The notes beneath the pieces are model-generated. The model worked only from the letters and a program-made list of their open reading frames with translations. It made no database searches and was not told the DNA's origin. From NCBI GenBank assembly GCA_030077755.1, contig JAQJZZ010000012.1, positions 1,780,341 through 1,844,340 on the forward strand: DNA of 64,000 nt, given 5' to 3'. Positions within the stretch are counted from its first letter, which is position 1. The number at the start of each line of letters is the position of its first letter. Positions 13,301 through 27,300 of this stretch are shown in pieces. Both the position numbers and the translations under genes were made by a program. This DNA is from Filosporella fistucella. Its lineage: Eukaryota > Ascomycota > Leotiomycetes > Helotiales.

Positions 13301-13760
13301 CAGGAACTTTATAATATTATACCCTTTAAAGTATAGAGCTCTAGGATTATGCGGAAGGGGTATAATAGGCATTACCCTTATAAATATTATAATTGCTACC
13401 CGTATATCCGCTATCTATATAACCTAATTTTATATTACGTCCGGTTCTTCTCTAATATAACGATCTAATTTGTCCTAAAAGCTCACTAGTGACATTGAAA
13501 ATCATAAACTCAATAACCTATATTCTAAAAACTCAAGTAAGACCTATATGCTTAATAGAACCATTATTAAAAGGGTTTATAAGCCGGATATAATTAATCC
13601 CCGTAGCTTAATTTCCATATTATCTTCCTTGCTCCCTTTCCTATTATCCTATTTTAACTTTTCCTTCTTAACCTTAATAAGCTTTGCCCGTACTCGCTTT
13701 CGCTTAATATTTATTTGCTTATCCATTTCCACTATTATTAATTTTGGCTAGGCTTAGCTC
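7350..13760 (-). pseudogene. RIP-degraded gag-pol of Y (Ty3/gypsy)
   Basis: On the minus strand, reading from right to left, a basic gag start lies near 13725. Reverse transcriptase follows around 10700-10050, with the catalytic motif reading MDNIP at about 10126-10146 (family: Asp-Asp). RNase H and its C-terminal region come next (about 9700-9350). Integrase core is at about 8700-8450, with the fungal gypsy landmark strings ...NRGPENKGL and ...FYLNYGLEAVLPIETR, and then a polyprotein tail to about 7350. Stops are mostly TAA/TAG at positions where relatives have Gln or Trp. No frame longer than 100 codons survives, so the copy is dead. Confidence 0.8.
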
Positions 13761-14004
13761 TATACTAATAGGAGAGTCCTATTCTATAATCAAAATTTAA
13801 TACAATAATTTGCCCTTGTATTAAGGCCTTATATTATAGCCTAAATTCCTAATTACTAGACTTTTAACTCTAGACCAATTATTACCGCTTTTTTAATTAA
13901 TTGGTATACTTATAACTAATAAAACCGACTCCTACCTCTCAAATATGTCCTTATTAATACGGATTAAATATATATTATCTTTTATTCCCTATATAGGTTA
14001 TTAA

Positions 14005-14210
14005 TGTAAAGGGGTATAAAGTGTGCCATTTAAGTGTATGATAAATAATATAATAACCAAAATAATAAGGGTGGTATTTAAAAGAAGAAGAAGGATTTTA
14101 TTATTAAGTTATGCTCGGGCTATATTATATGTAAAGTGAGCACCGGAGCGGAAAAACTATTTACCGGTAAAATACATGACCTAAAATTATAGGGCTTCAA
14201 CCCCACTATA
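14005..14210 (-). repeat. 5' LTR of element Y
   Basis: This 206-bp repeat is the same length as the copy at 2648-2853 and aligns to it end to end with transition differences. It starts TGTAAAGGGG and ends CCCCACTATA, and ATAT of the target site follows. The well-conserved middle (about 14085-14165) contains a GC-richer segment around gagcaccggagcgg. Confidence 0.85.
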
Positions 14211-17200
14211 ATATTAGGTTTATAGACCCTAAGGGTAACCTTATAAGTAGTCGAGTAGGCCCTAATAACACTTTATTTATTACTCGTGCACACTATCCTA
14301 TTATAGAAATAGGCGCTAATTATGGCCTTATAGTGCAATTGCCTATGCATATCCGTAATCCATATGCTAAGAATGGTGGCTTTAAGCCTCTTATAAGTGA
14401 CCGCATATAGCTATAAATGGATTAGGAGCGAGGAATAGACCTCTCCTTTAAAATAAAAAAGAAGGCAACCTTCCCACCTTTTTATAAAGGCAAGAACCTT
14501 AAGGAATACCGGGCTTTCTTTAATGCCTTTAAGCTAGTCTTTAATAATTAGCCGAGTTTATATAACTCTTATAAGGAACGTGTAAATATTATAATTTAAA
14601 GGTTTAAGATGGGTTGCCTACTTATAAAGCACTAGTTTATTCTTAATAATAAATGTCAAGATTGCTAGGGCCTTTTAATAGCCTAGGATGACTTTAAATA
14701 CTAGAATTTGGATATTATATAAAGTAATAGAGAGCGTAGTATTAAAGCTTATAGAAAATTGTAAGGGCTAAAATAAAGGCCTAATGAGATTATTATACAA
14801 TTAATTAAAAGGATAGAGTTATTAAAGCAAAACCTTTTCAGAAGTCGAGAAGAGTTTAAAAGAATAGCTACCCTTAAGCTTGCCCTTATAAATGAGATAT
14901 TAATTAAAAAAATGCAAATTATAACTATAAATATAATACCGAATACCGTCCTTAGCTAATAAATGGCCGCTTAAAAGGCTAAGATCCTAGTAAAAAGAAT
15001 AAATAGTGCTATAAGCCGAAATAAGCGTAAGCATAAGGATAGTAATAAGTCTAAAAAAAGACGTGATTATAAGGGCAGGAAGCCTAAAAAGAACTCTTTA
15101 GGAGCCTCTTAATAGCCCTGGCAAAATCGTGACTATTGGAAAAGGAACGCTTTCTCCGCCCTATTAAGTAGTTTTATAAGCACATCTTATAGTGACCGGA
15201 AGCCTCTCTTTAAGGTAACCTGCTATTCATATAAATAAAAGGGCCACCTTGCGAGTAGCCTTATTTGCCTAAATAAAGCTAAATAGGTAAAAGCCAACCT
15301 AGAAAAAGCAAAATTATAAGAGGCTAAACGGAATCTCCGAGCTATTAAAAGGCTAGCTACCATTAAAAGAGAAAATTCCTTAGGGAATTCGGGAAAAGCT
15401 CCTGCTAAGTCTTAAGCGCTAAAGGGCCTAAAAGCAAATCACATAGGCGTTTAATAGTTATTATTAAGTTATTATAAACCGTAATAGGAGCTAAAGGTAC
15501 CCTAGAGGCACTTATTAATACGGGTATAAATAATTCCTTTATTAATATTTATAAAGCCTAGAGGTTAGGAATAGTGCCTTTAGCCTATTATAATATCTAG
15601 TTTAATATAGTGGATAAAGGTAATTTTCGGGTAACCAAAGCCTATAATATAATTATTAAGGCAAGGGACTCTTAAGGAATTATTAAGGAATTTAAAATAA
15701 GGCTTTATAGGTTTAAAAAGAGTGGGTATAAGCTAATCCTAGGGTATAACTGGTTTTGCCTAAAGGATATAAGATTATATAATTAGGCTAGCTCTCGCTA
15801 GGCCTATATTAAGGACTAGAATAATATTAAAATTTTATTTATAAAGGAGTTTAATACCATTCTGGCTATTAATAATACCCTAAAGCTATAAGCTTTATTT
15901 ATTATAAAGGCAAATAAATGCGATTATCTTTAAAATTATTAAAGGAAATGCACTTATCCTAAGAGGTATAATATTAATGCCGAAATGGCACCTATATCCC
16001 TTTAAGTATATATTATTAGTGAAAAGAAGGAAGTCTAATTGCCAGAATACTTGGCCGAATTTAAAGACGTATTTGACTTAGATAGCGCTATTATATTTAA
16101 ATGAGGTTATAAACATGCTATTAAAACCAATAGGCAGGTCCCATATAGGCCCTTATATAACCTCTCTAAACCTTAACTTATAGCTCTTAAAACGTACCTT
16201 AAGGATACATTGGAAAAAGGATAAATCAAGCTATTTAAAAGCCCTATAAGTGCCCTAATCCTATTTATTCTAAAGAAGGATAAGGGAATTAGATTATATA
16301 TAGACTATTAAGGTCTTAATAAGGTTACTATTAAGAACCGGCATCCTTTGCCCTTAATAAATAAAACCTTTAATCGCTTAACTAGTGTAAAGATTTTCAT
16401 GAAACTAGATCTTAAAAATATATACCATTAAGTAAAGATATGGGAGAAAAACGTTTAAAAGACTACTTTTAGGACCCGTTATAGTTACTTTAAGTATTAG
16501 GTAATGCCCTTTGGGCTAATAAATGCACTAGCAACTTTTTAGGCCTATATTAATAGTGCTATGTCGGGAATGCTAAATAATTTCATAATTATATACTTAA
16601 ATAATATTTTAATCTACTTAAAGGATCCCTCATAGCATCCTAAATACGTCCGCAAGGTTCTCTAGAGACTTAAGAAGCATGCTCTATTTATAAAACTTAG
16701 CAAGTGCGAATTTGGAATTAAGACTATTAAATTCTTAAGGTTTATTATAGCTATAAATGGTGTTTATCCAGACCCTATAAGGCTTCGGACCATAGCGGAC
16801 TGGCTTATGCCAGAATCTTATAAGGAAATCCAGATCTTTTTAGGATTTTACAACTTTTATTAAAGATTTATTCATGGATACTCTAACCTAGCTATAGGCC
16901 TTACCAATTCCTTAAAGGGAATAAAGAATAATATAAAAATAGAACCTTTCATTTATATTCCTAAAGCTATTATAAGCTTTAATACGCTTAAAGAAGCCTT
17001 TTATAAGGCGCTTTTCCTGCTCCATTTCAACTTCTCTAAGAGGATTAAACTAGAGATAAATGCCTCCGGATTCGCTATAGCTAGCACGCTCTCATAATAG
17101 GTAAGGGATAATAATATAAAGGAATATTAAAAGCTAATAGCGTTTTTTTCAAGAAAATTAAACCAAGCTAAGCTAAATTACGCTATATATAATAAAGAAA

Positions 17201-19440
17201 TGCTAGCTATTATTAAAAGCTTTAAGGAATAGCAATATTACCTTAAAGGTACTATTTATATGGTTAAGGTGATTATAAATTATTATAACCTTAAGTATTA
17301 AATAAACGCAAAGTACTTGGAAAGAAAATAAGCCAAATAGGTAATATACCTATTTATATATAATTTTGAGATTATATACCGGAAAGGTTCCTTAAACCCG
17401 GCAGACGCGTTTAATAGGCGTCCTAATTATAAGAAGGAGGCTAATATAAATAAGACCTTCTCAAATCTATAATTATAATTGCTTATTTTTTAAAATAAAT
17501 TGGCCAGCGGCTTCGTGGCAATGATTAGGTCTATAAGACCGATATAGCCGGAGAATAGAGCTATTAAAATGATTAAAAAAAACAAGTTATACTCTATATA
17601 AATAAAGTAAAGCAAAGGCACCTAGAAACCCTAGGGGGAGGATAATAAGGTGTCCTTAGGAATAGCTATAGCAGGCCCCTTAAAGAATTTATCCATGGAT
17701 TTATTTAAGCCTATTAATAAAGGCAATTATATATACCTTAATATAATACGCTAGGGAATAGCAGGTTATAAATTACTTTTCCCACGTTTATGGATAAATG
17801 TAATAACTCGCTTAGCCACTATATTAGCACCTCTTTAAACACCTCTTAGGGTGCTTATTAAGATGGCTTAGACTAATAATAAGAAATGTATTATATATAA
17901 ATCTAGGAGAAAATGCAAGAACCCGCCTTAAGATTCTAAGACCTGGATAATTAATAATTAGGGTATTATTAGGTGGAAAAATAGAATCTATATATTAAAC
18001 GATTAAGCGTTAAGGCAAAAAGTCATAAAGCTTTATTATAATAACCCTTTAGCAGGGCATTATGGTATAGAAAAAACTCTAAAGCTATTCCATAAATACT
18101 ATTACTAGGAATAAATGGAATCTGATGTGAGAAAATATATTAGAGAGTATATTATGTGCTAAAGGAGCAAAGCAAAAAGATATGCTCCTTATAGGTTGCT
18201 CTAAACACCCCTATAACCAACGTAATTATAGCAAGAAATTATTATAGATTTTATTATAGGACTTTCGCCTATAAAAGGCCTAAATGGGAAGATCCTTAAT
18301 AGCATCCTTATAATAGTTTATAGATATTATAAGATAGTAAAATATATCCCATATAATAAGGAGATTATAACTCTTAAAATGGCAAAACTTTTTTAAGAAA
18401 GAATATTCTCGGTTTTTGGGTGCTTTAAAAGCATTATTTCGGACCGTGGTAGCGTGTTTACTTCAAATTTCTGGTCTGCATTATGCTTTTACTTATATTA
18501 TAAGTAAAAGCTATCTATTACATTTTATTTATAAATAGATAGGCAAATAGAAAGATAGAACCAGGTGCTTAAATATTACCTGAGATATTATTATAATATA
18601 AGAAAATTAAATTGGATGCACCGATTTAGCTTTGCCGAATTTACCTATAATAACTCTATTTATTCGGTTCTTAATTTCACTCTTTTTAAGGTATATTATA
18701 GATATGATCCTAAGCTGCTATGGAACCTTAAGGTTAGGGATATTAAGGGGGAGGTATTAGTTACGCGAAAAAGAGCAAATTTAATAAAGAAAGAGCGAGA
18801 AGCCTTAAAAGGTCTTTAAAAGCATGCTTAGGAAAGCCGTAAAAAGTATTTTAATAAATTACGGCTAGATAAATATTACTTCCTTTATTAATAGGTAATG
18901 CTCTCCATTAAGAATTTAAGAATAAAGTATAGCAAACTTTAGCTTAAGTATATAAGTCCTTTTTAGGTAATTAAACTAATAAGAGAATCTATATATTATT
19001 TAAAGCTTTTTAGCATTTATGCTAAATTATATAATATATTCCACGTATCGCTTTTAGAGCTATATTATGGAAGGGAAGGAGAGGAGCCTAAGCGGTATTA
19101 AGAGGGTGAGCTGCTAGAGCTTAAAGATAAAGAAAATGAGCAGGAATAGGAAATAAAATCCATTTTAGACCATATATAAGATAATAAAATGAAAAACATG
19201 AGATATCTTATAAAATAAAAGGGATGGCTAGAGGATTATAATACCTGGCTCCTAGCATACCTAAATTTAAGGAATATAAAGGAAATATTAAATGCATACC
19301 TTAAAAATCATGGGCTACTTATAAAAGAATAGGATAATAAAGTTAAGCCACCTAAAGTAAATTAGGAAGGAACCTCCTAGCCACTAAATAAAAAGAAGAA
19401 GAGGAGGGGAAGACCCCGAAAAAGCGGGAAATAAACTAGG
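14211..19440 (+). pseudogene. RIP-degraded gag-pol-chromodomain of X, left arm (Ty3/gypsy chromovirus)
   Basis: Plus-strand domains in order: gag (about 14215-15200); a degraded zinc knuckle CYSYK..GHL at about 15222; protease-like region (about 15450-15760); reverse transcriptase (about 16040-16680), with the active site reading YLNN at about 16594-16606 instead of a Tyr-x-Asp-Asp motif; RNase H (about 16980-17420); integrase with an HHCC-type segment (about 18010-18180) and a core with SDRGSVFTSNFW at about 18438-18473; and an 84-residue intact frame at 18565-18819 (integrase C-terminal part). It ends in a chromodomain (YLIK.KGWLEDYNTW, about 19204-19250) and a basic tail. The chromodomain identifies a chromovirus. 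Gag is continuous with 2086-2647 once Y is removed. Confidence 0.85.
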
Positions 19441-20663
19441 AATAATGGCTAATATAGGTAAAATAAAGCAAGAATAAAGGCACATTTTAGGAATATCATA
19501 AATACATTTAGCACTTAGGTAAGAAAGCATTTCATTTTATTAAGGGCAGAAATAAGAATAGCCTAGGGTATCTTAAAATAAAGATAAAGCTACCTAAACG
19601 CCACTTAAAAACCACTTAAATTTAAGAAAATATTATAAGGATACCTTTAGGGATATCCTTATTAATATCGGGAAGGGAAAGCTTATTATAAATATTATGC
19701 TATAAGGCGGTTAATAAGAGCATCTTAGGCTAAGGGAAGGATTATACTTAATATTTATAAGTTAAATAAAAGCGCTTAACCTCTTAGACTAACTCTTAAA
19801 GAATAGCGATCTTTTTAGCGTTAAGGCTACTAGCACTAGGAACCTCATAAATAGAGGTTAATCATTAAAGCTTAATATGAAATTCTATATACTTTTAATA
19901 TAAACGCAAGTATAATTATAGGATATTAGCAAGCACTAATAAGCAAGGGGAGGAAAAACTTATAACGGGGAATCCTTTAAAAGTGAGAATGTCCTTAGCA
20001 TTTATATTACTCTTTTTTAAAATATTAGAGCTATCCTTTATTCCTTAGCTAGCCAATTAGATTATAAGAAAACCCTTATCGGTATTAATAAGCTCCTTGC
20101 CCTTATTTAAAGTAATAAACTCATTAAATTCTTTAGCGTAATCCTTAATTTCATAATAGATTTAATATAAATTAATAGGAATTTAAACCTATTAATATTA
20201 TTATAATAGCCTAAAAGGAGATTTACCTTCTTATAAATATTACTCATTTTGGTATAACAAGTGCATATAAACTTTTTTACTCGAGTAATATAAGTATAAG
20301 AAGAATTAATTAAAGTATGCTTTAAGCACTTTCAATAATAAAAGATAATAGGCCAAGTATTAACCTTATTACCGCGCTTATGCTTGTGAGGCCTGCTAAT
20401 AGTGACGTTGCGGCCGCTATGACCTGGTATAGGAGGACCTATAATAAAGCTAAAGAAGAGTAAAGATTAAGAAGCTAAAGAAGATTAAAGATTAAGGAAT
20501 AAAAGAAGGAAGAAGCACACGCTATTATATAAAGGTTATTATAAGCTTAAAGAAAAGAAGTTAAAAGTTAAAAGGGAGCTATTATTTATATAGATAAGCT
20601 TAGCCTAATTTTAATTTTTAAATTACCACCTAAATGGTTTTTGCCCTAAGCTATTTTAGGGTA
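19441..20663 (-). pseudogene. Antisense ORF remnant in the 3' region of X (left arm), unknown family
   Basis: Downstream of the chromodomain, the minus strand from about 20460 to 19560 gives a protein-like frame broken only by RIP-type stops. Its start is Lys/Arg-rich, it passes through ...YYNNINR..., and it ends in a hydrophobic ..RLGSFIF.LRYP-like block. The right arm carries the same ORF on the plus strand (about 21560-22470), so it belongs to the element rather than to the site. I do not recognise a domain and infer only that X carries a second gene facing pol. The last 200 bp to 20663 look untranslated. Confidence 0.4.
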
Positions 20664-21375
20664 GTAAATAGCTTTAATTATTCTAAAGTTTTATATAGCC
20701 AATTAAACGCATTTGCTATTATATAGTGATTTAGTTTTTTAAATTACTTAGCCTTATGCGCAAATTCGGGCCCTTTAGCTAATTAGAATATTAGGTTTAT
20801 AGGTGTGGAAAAGCAAGATTATAGGAACTAGGCGAGTTTATTTATTCTTTAATGCAAACTCGGACCAAATGTGAAGCTATTCCCATGTGCCAAGCCACGC
20901 GGCTAAAGCAAATAAAAGTTATAAAATGGCACGATACCCGGGGAGCATAGGAGCCAATTAGGGCCTTATTAGAGCTATTTCCCTATGTAGGAGTCATAAC
21001 TTATGAGATTAATTATACCTTAGTGGGCTAAAATATAATTTTATAATAATATTCTTATATTATACTTAATTAGACCAAATTCCTATAAGGAGACATAGGT
21101 AATGCGGTGGCTTTTAATCACCGTTATAGGAATTAATAAGGCCTGGAAACTAATGCTAGGATAGCATTATTAAAAGGGGGGAATCTTATTAGGTATATAA
21201 TTGGAATTATAATTTTATATAACCTCGATTATTCGGTTATATTCGGCAATTTATAGGAACCCCTTAGGCACCCCTTAAATAGTTTAACTCTAGCATTCCA
21301 AAAGGCTAGAGTTTAGTCTTATACTAGAATATAACTTATTTTACTCATTAAATTGCCTCCCATTTATATGTCTCA
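20664..21375. repeat. 712-bp spacer at the centre of the X palindrome (LTR-like)
   Basis: It consists of the reverse complement of the 1365-1890 core plus a minus-oriented copy of the 190-bp end repeat (21187-21375). Read on the minus strand it starts TGAGAC directly after the 3' end of the right-hand X and ends ...GCTATTTAC against the 3' end of the left-hand X. It would therefore serve as a 3' LTR of the right copy and is inverted relative to the left copy. It has no coding capacity. Confidence 0.6.
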
Positions 21376-24300
21376 TACCCTAAAATAGCTTAGGGCAAGA
21401 ATTATTTAGGTAATAATTTAGAAGTTAGAATTAGGCTAAGCTTATTTATATAAATAATAGCTTCCTTTTAACTTTTAACTTTTTTTTTTTAAGCTTATAA
21501 TAATCTTTGTATAATAGCGTATGCTTTTTCCTTTTTTTATTCCTTAATCTTTAATCTTTTTTAGCTTTATTATAGGTCTTCTTATATTAAGTTATAGCGG
21601 CTATAGCATTATTATTAATAGGCCTTATAAGCGTAAGCGCGGTAATAAGGTTAATATTTGGCCTATTATCTTTTATTATTAAAAATGCTTAAAGCATATT
21701 TTAATTAATCTTACTTATATTTATATTATTTAAGTAGGAAAGTTTATATGCACTTAATATATTAAAATAAGTAATATTTATAAAAAGGTAAGTCTTCTTT
21801 TAAGCTATTATAATAATATTAATAGGATTAGATTCCTATTAAGCTATATTAGATTTATTATAAAATCGAGGATTATGCTAATAATTTTAATGCATTTCTT
21901 GCCTTAAATGCTAATAAGGAACTTATTAGTGTTAATAAGGGTTTTCTTATAATCTAGTTAGCTAGCTAGGGAATAAAGGATAGCTTTAATATTTTAAAGA
22001 AGGATAATATAAATGCTAAGGATATTTTCACTTTTAATAGATTTCCTATTATAAGTTTTCTTCCCTTGCTTATTAGTGCCTATTAATACCTTATAATTTT
22101 ATTTGCGCTTATATAAAAAGCATATGGAATTTTATATTAAGCTTTAATAATTAACCTCTATTCATAAGGTTCTTAGTGCTAGTGGTTTTAACGTTAAAAA
22201 GATTGCTATTTTTCGAGAATTAGTTTAAGAGGTTAAGCGCTTTTATTTAGCTTATAAATATTAGATATAATCCTTTCCTTAGCCTAAGATGCTCTTATTA
22301 ATTGCCTTATAATATAATATTTATAATAAGCTTTCCCTTCCTAATATTAATAAAAATATCCCTAAGAGTATTCTCGTAATATTTTCTTAGATTTAAGTGG
22401 TTTTTAAATAGCGTTTAGGTAGCTTTATTTTTGCTTTAAGATATCTTAGATTATTTTTATATTTACCCTTAATAGAATAAAATACTTTCTTATTTAAGTA
22501 TTAAATGTATTTATAATATTCCTAAAATGTGCTTTTATTCTTGCTTTATTTTATTTATATTAGCTATTATTCCTAGTTTATTTCCTGCTTTTTTAGGGTC
22601 TTTCCTTCCTCTTTTTCTTTTTACCTAATAGCTAAGAGATTCCTTCCTAATTTGCTTTAAGTAGCTTAACTTTATTATTTTATTCTTTTATAGGTAATTT
22701 ATGGTTTTTAAGATATGCATTTAATATTTTCTTTATATTTCTTAAATTTAGGTATATTAAAAGCTAGGTATTATGGTCTTTTAATTATCCTTTTTATTTT
22801 ATAAAATATCTTATATTTTTTATTTTATTATTTTTTATATGGTCTAAAATGGATTTTACTTTTTATTTTTGCTTATTTTCTTTATCTTTAAGCTTTAATA
22901 GCTCATTTTTTTAATATTACTTAGGCTCTTCTCCTTTCCTTTTATAATATGGCTCTAGGAGCAATACGTGAAATATATTATATAATTTAGCATAAATGCT
23001 TAAAAGTTTTAAATGATATATAGATTTTCCTATTAGTTTAATTACTTAAAAAGGACCTATATACTTAGGCTAAAGTTTGCTATACTTTATTCTTAAATTC
23101 TTAGTGGAGAGCATTACTTATTAATAAAGGGAATAATATTTATTTAGCCGTGATTTATTAAAATATTTTTCACGGCTTTCTTAAGCATGCTTTTAAAGAT
23201 CTTTTAAGGCCTCTTATTCTTTTTTTATTAAATTTGCTCTTTCTCGCGTAGCTAATACCTCCTCCTTAATACTCCTAATCTTAGGGTTTTATAATAGCTT
23301 AGGATTATATCTATAATATACCCTAAAAGGAATAAAACTAAGAATCGAGTAAATAGAATTATTATAAGTAAATTTGATAAAGCTAAGTTAGTGCACCTAA
23401 TTTAATTTTCTTATATTATAATAATATTTTAGGTAATATTTAAGCACTTAATTCTATCTTTTTATTTACTTATTTATTTATAGATAAAATATAATAGATA
23501 GCTTTTATTTATAATATAAGTAAAAGTATAATATAAATCAGAAATTTAAAGTGAACACGCTATTACGGTTTAAAATAATGCCTTTATAGCACTTAAAAAC
23601 CGAGAATACTCTTTTTTAAAGAAGTTTTACCATTTTGGGAGCTATAATCTCTTTATTATATAGGATATATTTTGCTATCTTATAATATTTATAAACTATT
23701 ATAAGGATGCTATTAAGGATCTTTTTATTTAGGCCTTTTATAAGCGGAAGTCCTATAATAAAATCCATAATAATTTCTTATTATAATTATATTAGTTATA
23801 AGGATATTTAAAGCAACTTATAAAAAGCTTATTTCTTTGCTTTATTCCTCTAGCATATAATATATTCTCTTATATTAAATTCCATTTATTTTTAATAATA
23901 ATATTTATGGAATAGCTTTAGAGTTTTCTTTATATTATAATGCTTTGCTAAAAGGTTATTATAATAAAGTTTTATAACTTTTTGCCTTAACGCTTAATTA
24001 TTTAATATATAAATTCTATTTTTTCACCTAATAGCACCCTAATTATTAATTATCTAGGTCCTAAAATCTTAAGGCGGGTTCTTATATTCTTTTTTAGATT
24101 TATATATAATGCATTTCTTATTATTAATTTAAGCCATTTTAATAAGCACCTTAAGAGGTGTCTAAAGAAGTATTAATATAATAGCTAAGCGAGTTATTAT
24201 ATTTATTTATAAATGTAAGAAAAGCAATTTATAACTTATTATTCCCTAATATAATATATTAAGGTATATATAATTACCTTTATTAATAGGCTTAAATAAA

Positions 24301-27300
24301 TCCATAAATAGATTCTCTAAGGGGCTTATTATAGCCATTTCTAAGGACGCTTCACTATTCTCCTCTTAGGGTTTTTAGGTGCCTTTGCTCTATTTTATTT
24401 ATATAAAATATAGCTTATTTTCTTTAATCATTTTAATAGCTCTATTCTCCGGCTATATCGGTCTCATAGACCTGATTATTGCCATGAAGCCGCCGGCCAA
24501 TTTATTCTAAAAAGTAAATAATTATAATTATAAATTTAAAAAGGTCTTATTTATATTAGCTTCCTTTTTATAATTAGGACGCTTATTAGGCGCGTTTGCC
24601 GGGTTTAAGGAACCTTTCCGGTATATAATCTTAAAATTATATATAAATAAATATATTGCCTATTTAGCTTATTTTTCTTTTAAGTACTTTATATTTATTT
24701 AATACTTAAGGTTATAATAATTTATAATTACCTTAATTATATAAATAGTATCTTTAAGGTAATATTGCTATTCCTTAAAGCTTTTAATAATAGCTAATAT
24801 CTTTTTATTATATATAGCGTAATTTAGCTTAATTTAATTTAATTTTCTTAAAAAAAAATACTATTAGCTTTTAATATTCCTTTATATTATTGTCCCTTAC
24901 CTATTATAAGAGCGTGCTAATTATAGCGAATCCGGAAGCATTTATTTCTAGTTTAATCCTCTTAAAGGAATTGAAATAAAGCAGGAAAGGCGTCTTATAA
25001 AAGGCTTCTTTAAGCGCACTAAAGCTCATAATAGCTTTAGGAATATAAATAAAAGGTTTTATTTTCATATTATTCTTTATTCCTTTTAAGGAATTAGTGA
25101 GGCCTATAGCTAGGTTAAAATATCCATAAATAAACTTTTAATAAAAGTTATAAAATCTTAAAAAAATCTAAATCTCCTTATAAAATTTTAATATAAGCTA
25201 ATCCGCTATAGTCCAAAGCCTTATAGGGTCTAAATAAATATTATTTATAATTATAATAAATCCTAAGAATTTAATAGTCTTAATTCCAAATTTGCACTTA
25301 TTAAATTTTATAAATAAAGCATGCTTCCTAAATCTCTAAAGAATCTTATAAACGTATTTAGAATATTATAAGGGATCCTTTAAGTAAATTAAAATATTAT
25401 CCAAGTATATAATTATAAAATCATTTAGCATTCCTGATATAATATTATTAATATAGGCCTAAAAAGTTGCTAATACATTTATTAGCCCAAAAGGCATTAC
25501 CTAATATTTAAAGTAATTATAACAGGTCTTAAAAGTAATCTTTTAAACGTTTTTCTCCCGTATTTTTATTTAATAATATGCATTTTTAAGATCTAATTTC
25601 GTGAAAATCTTTATATTAATTAAATAATTAAGGGTTTTATTTATTAAAGGCAAAGGATGCCGGTTTTTAATAATAACCTTATTAAGACCTTAATAATTTA
25701 TATATAATTTAATTCCCTTATTCTTCTTTAAAATAAATAGGATTAAGGCACTTATAAGGCTTTTAAATAGCCTAATCTATCCTTTTTCTAATCCATCCTT
25801 AAGGTACGTTTTAAGGGCTATAAGTTAAGATTTAGAGAGGTTATATAAGGGCCTATAAGGGACTTGCCTATTAGTTTTAATAGCATATTTATAACCTCAT
25901 TTAAATATAATAGCGCTATTTAAGTTAAATACGTCTTTAAACTCGGCCAAGTATTTTAGCAATTAGACTTCCTTTTTTTTATTAATAATATATACTCGGA
26001 GGGGTATAGGTGCCATTTTGGCATTAATATTATACCTTTTAAGATAAGTGCATTTCCTTTAATAATTTTAAAGATAATCACATTTATTTACCTTTATAAT
26101 AAATAAAGCTTATGGCTCTAAGGTATTATTAATAGCTAAAATAATATTAAATTCCTTTATAAATAAAATTTTAATATTATTCTAATTCTTAATATAAGCC
26201 TAATAAGAGCTAGCCTAATTATATAATCTTATATCCTTTAGGTAAAACTAGTTATACCCTAGGATTAGCTTATACCTATTCTTTTTAAATCCATAGAGCC
26301 TTATTTTAAATTCCTTAATGGTTTCTTAAGAATCCCTTACCTTAATAATTATATTATAGGCTTTAATTACCTGAAAACTACCTTTACCTATTATGCTAAA
26401 TTAGATATTATAATAGGCTAAAAGCACTATTCCTAACCTTTAGGCTTTATAAATATTAATAAAGGAATTATTTATACCTATATTAGCGAGTGCTTCTAAG
26501 ATATCTTTAGCCCTTATTACGGTTTATAATAACTTAGTAACGATTATTAAACGCTTATATAATTTGCTATTAGGCCCTTTAGCGCTTAAGACTTGGCGGG
26601 AGCTTTTCCCGAATTCCTTAAGGAATTTTTTCTTTTAATAATAACTAGCCTTTTAATAGCTTAGAGGTTCCATTTAGCCTCTTACAATTTTGCTTTCTCT
26701 AGGTTGGCTTTTATTTATTTAGCTTTATTTAGGCAAATAAAGCTACTCGTAAGATAGCCCTTTTATTTATATAAATAATAGGTTATCTTAGAAAGAAGCT
26801 TTTAATTACTATAAGATATGCTTATAAAACTGCTTAATAGGGCGGAGGAAGCGTTCCTTTTCTAATGGTTACGATTTTATTAGGGCTATTAAAAGGCTCT
26901 TAAAGAATTCCTCTTAGGCTTCCTGCCCTTATAATTACGTCTTTTTTTAGATTTATTATTATTCTTATACTTGCGCTTATATTTTAGCTTATAGCACTAT
27001 TTTTTTTTTTATTAGGATCTTAGCTTTTTAAGCGGCCATTTGCTAATTAAGGATAATATTTAATATTATATTTATAGTTATAATTTGCATTTTTTTAATT
27101 AATGTCTTATTTATAAGGGCAAGCTTAAGGGTAGCTATTCTTTTAGACTCCTCTCGATTTCCGGAGAGGTTTTGCTCTAATAATTCCATCCTTTTAATTA
27201 ATTATATAATAGTTTTATTAAGCCTTTATTTTAGCCCTTATAATTTTCTATAGGCTTTAATATTATGCTTTCCACTATTTTATATAATATTTAAACTTTA

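Larger units (their letters stand above)
2648..14210 (-). mobile_element. Complete LTR retrotransposon Y (Ty3/gypsy) with extra ORFs, nested in X
   Basis: The element is bounded by 206-bp LTRs (2648-2853 and 14005-14210) in direct orientation and by a 4-bp ATAT repeat (2644-2647, 14211-14214). X sequence flanks it exactly as in the empty site of the other X copy. Gag-pol reads on the minus strand, so the right LTR is the 5' LTR. At 11563 bp it is much longer than a typical gypsy element. The surplus lies between the end of pol (about 7350) and the 3' LTR, where there are two further ORF remnants (6051-7275 plus, about 2900-5500 minus). RIP has destroyed all long frames. Confidence 0.85.

Noticed and set aside
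13548..13751. 67-codon plus-strand frame
   Set aside because: It is a shadow of the basic gag start of Y on the minus strand.
20664..21375. Palindrome as an assembly artefact
   Set aside because: The arms differ at many sites (for example the RT active site and integrase core), and only one arm contains Y, so they are separate sequences.
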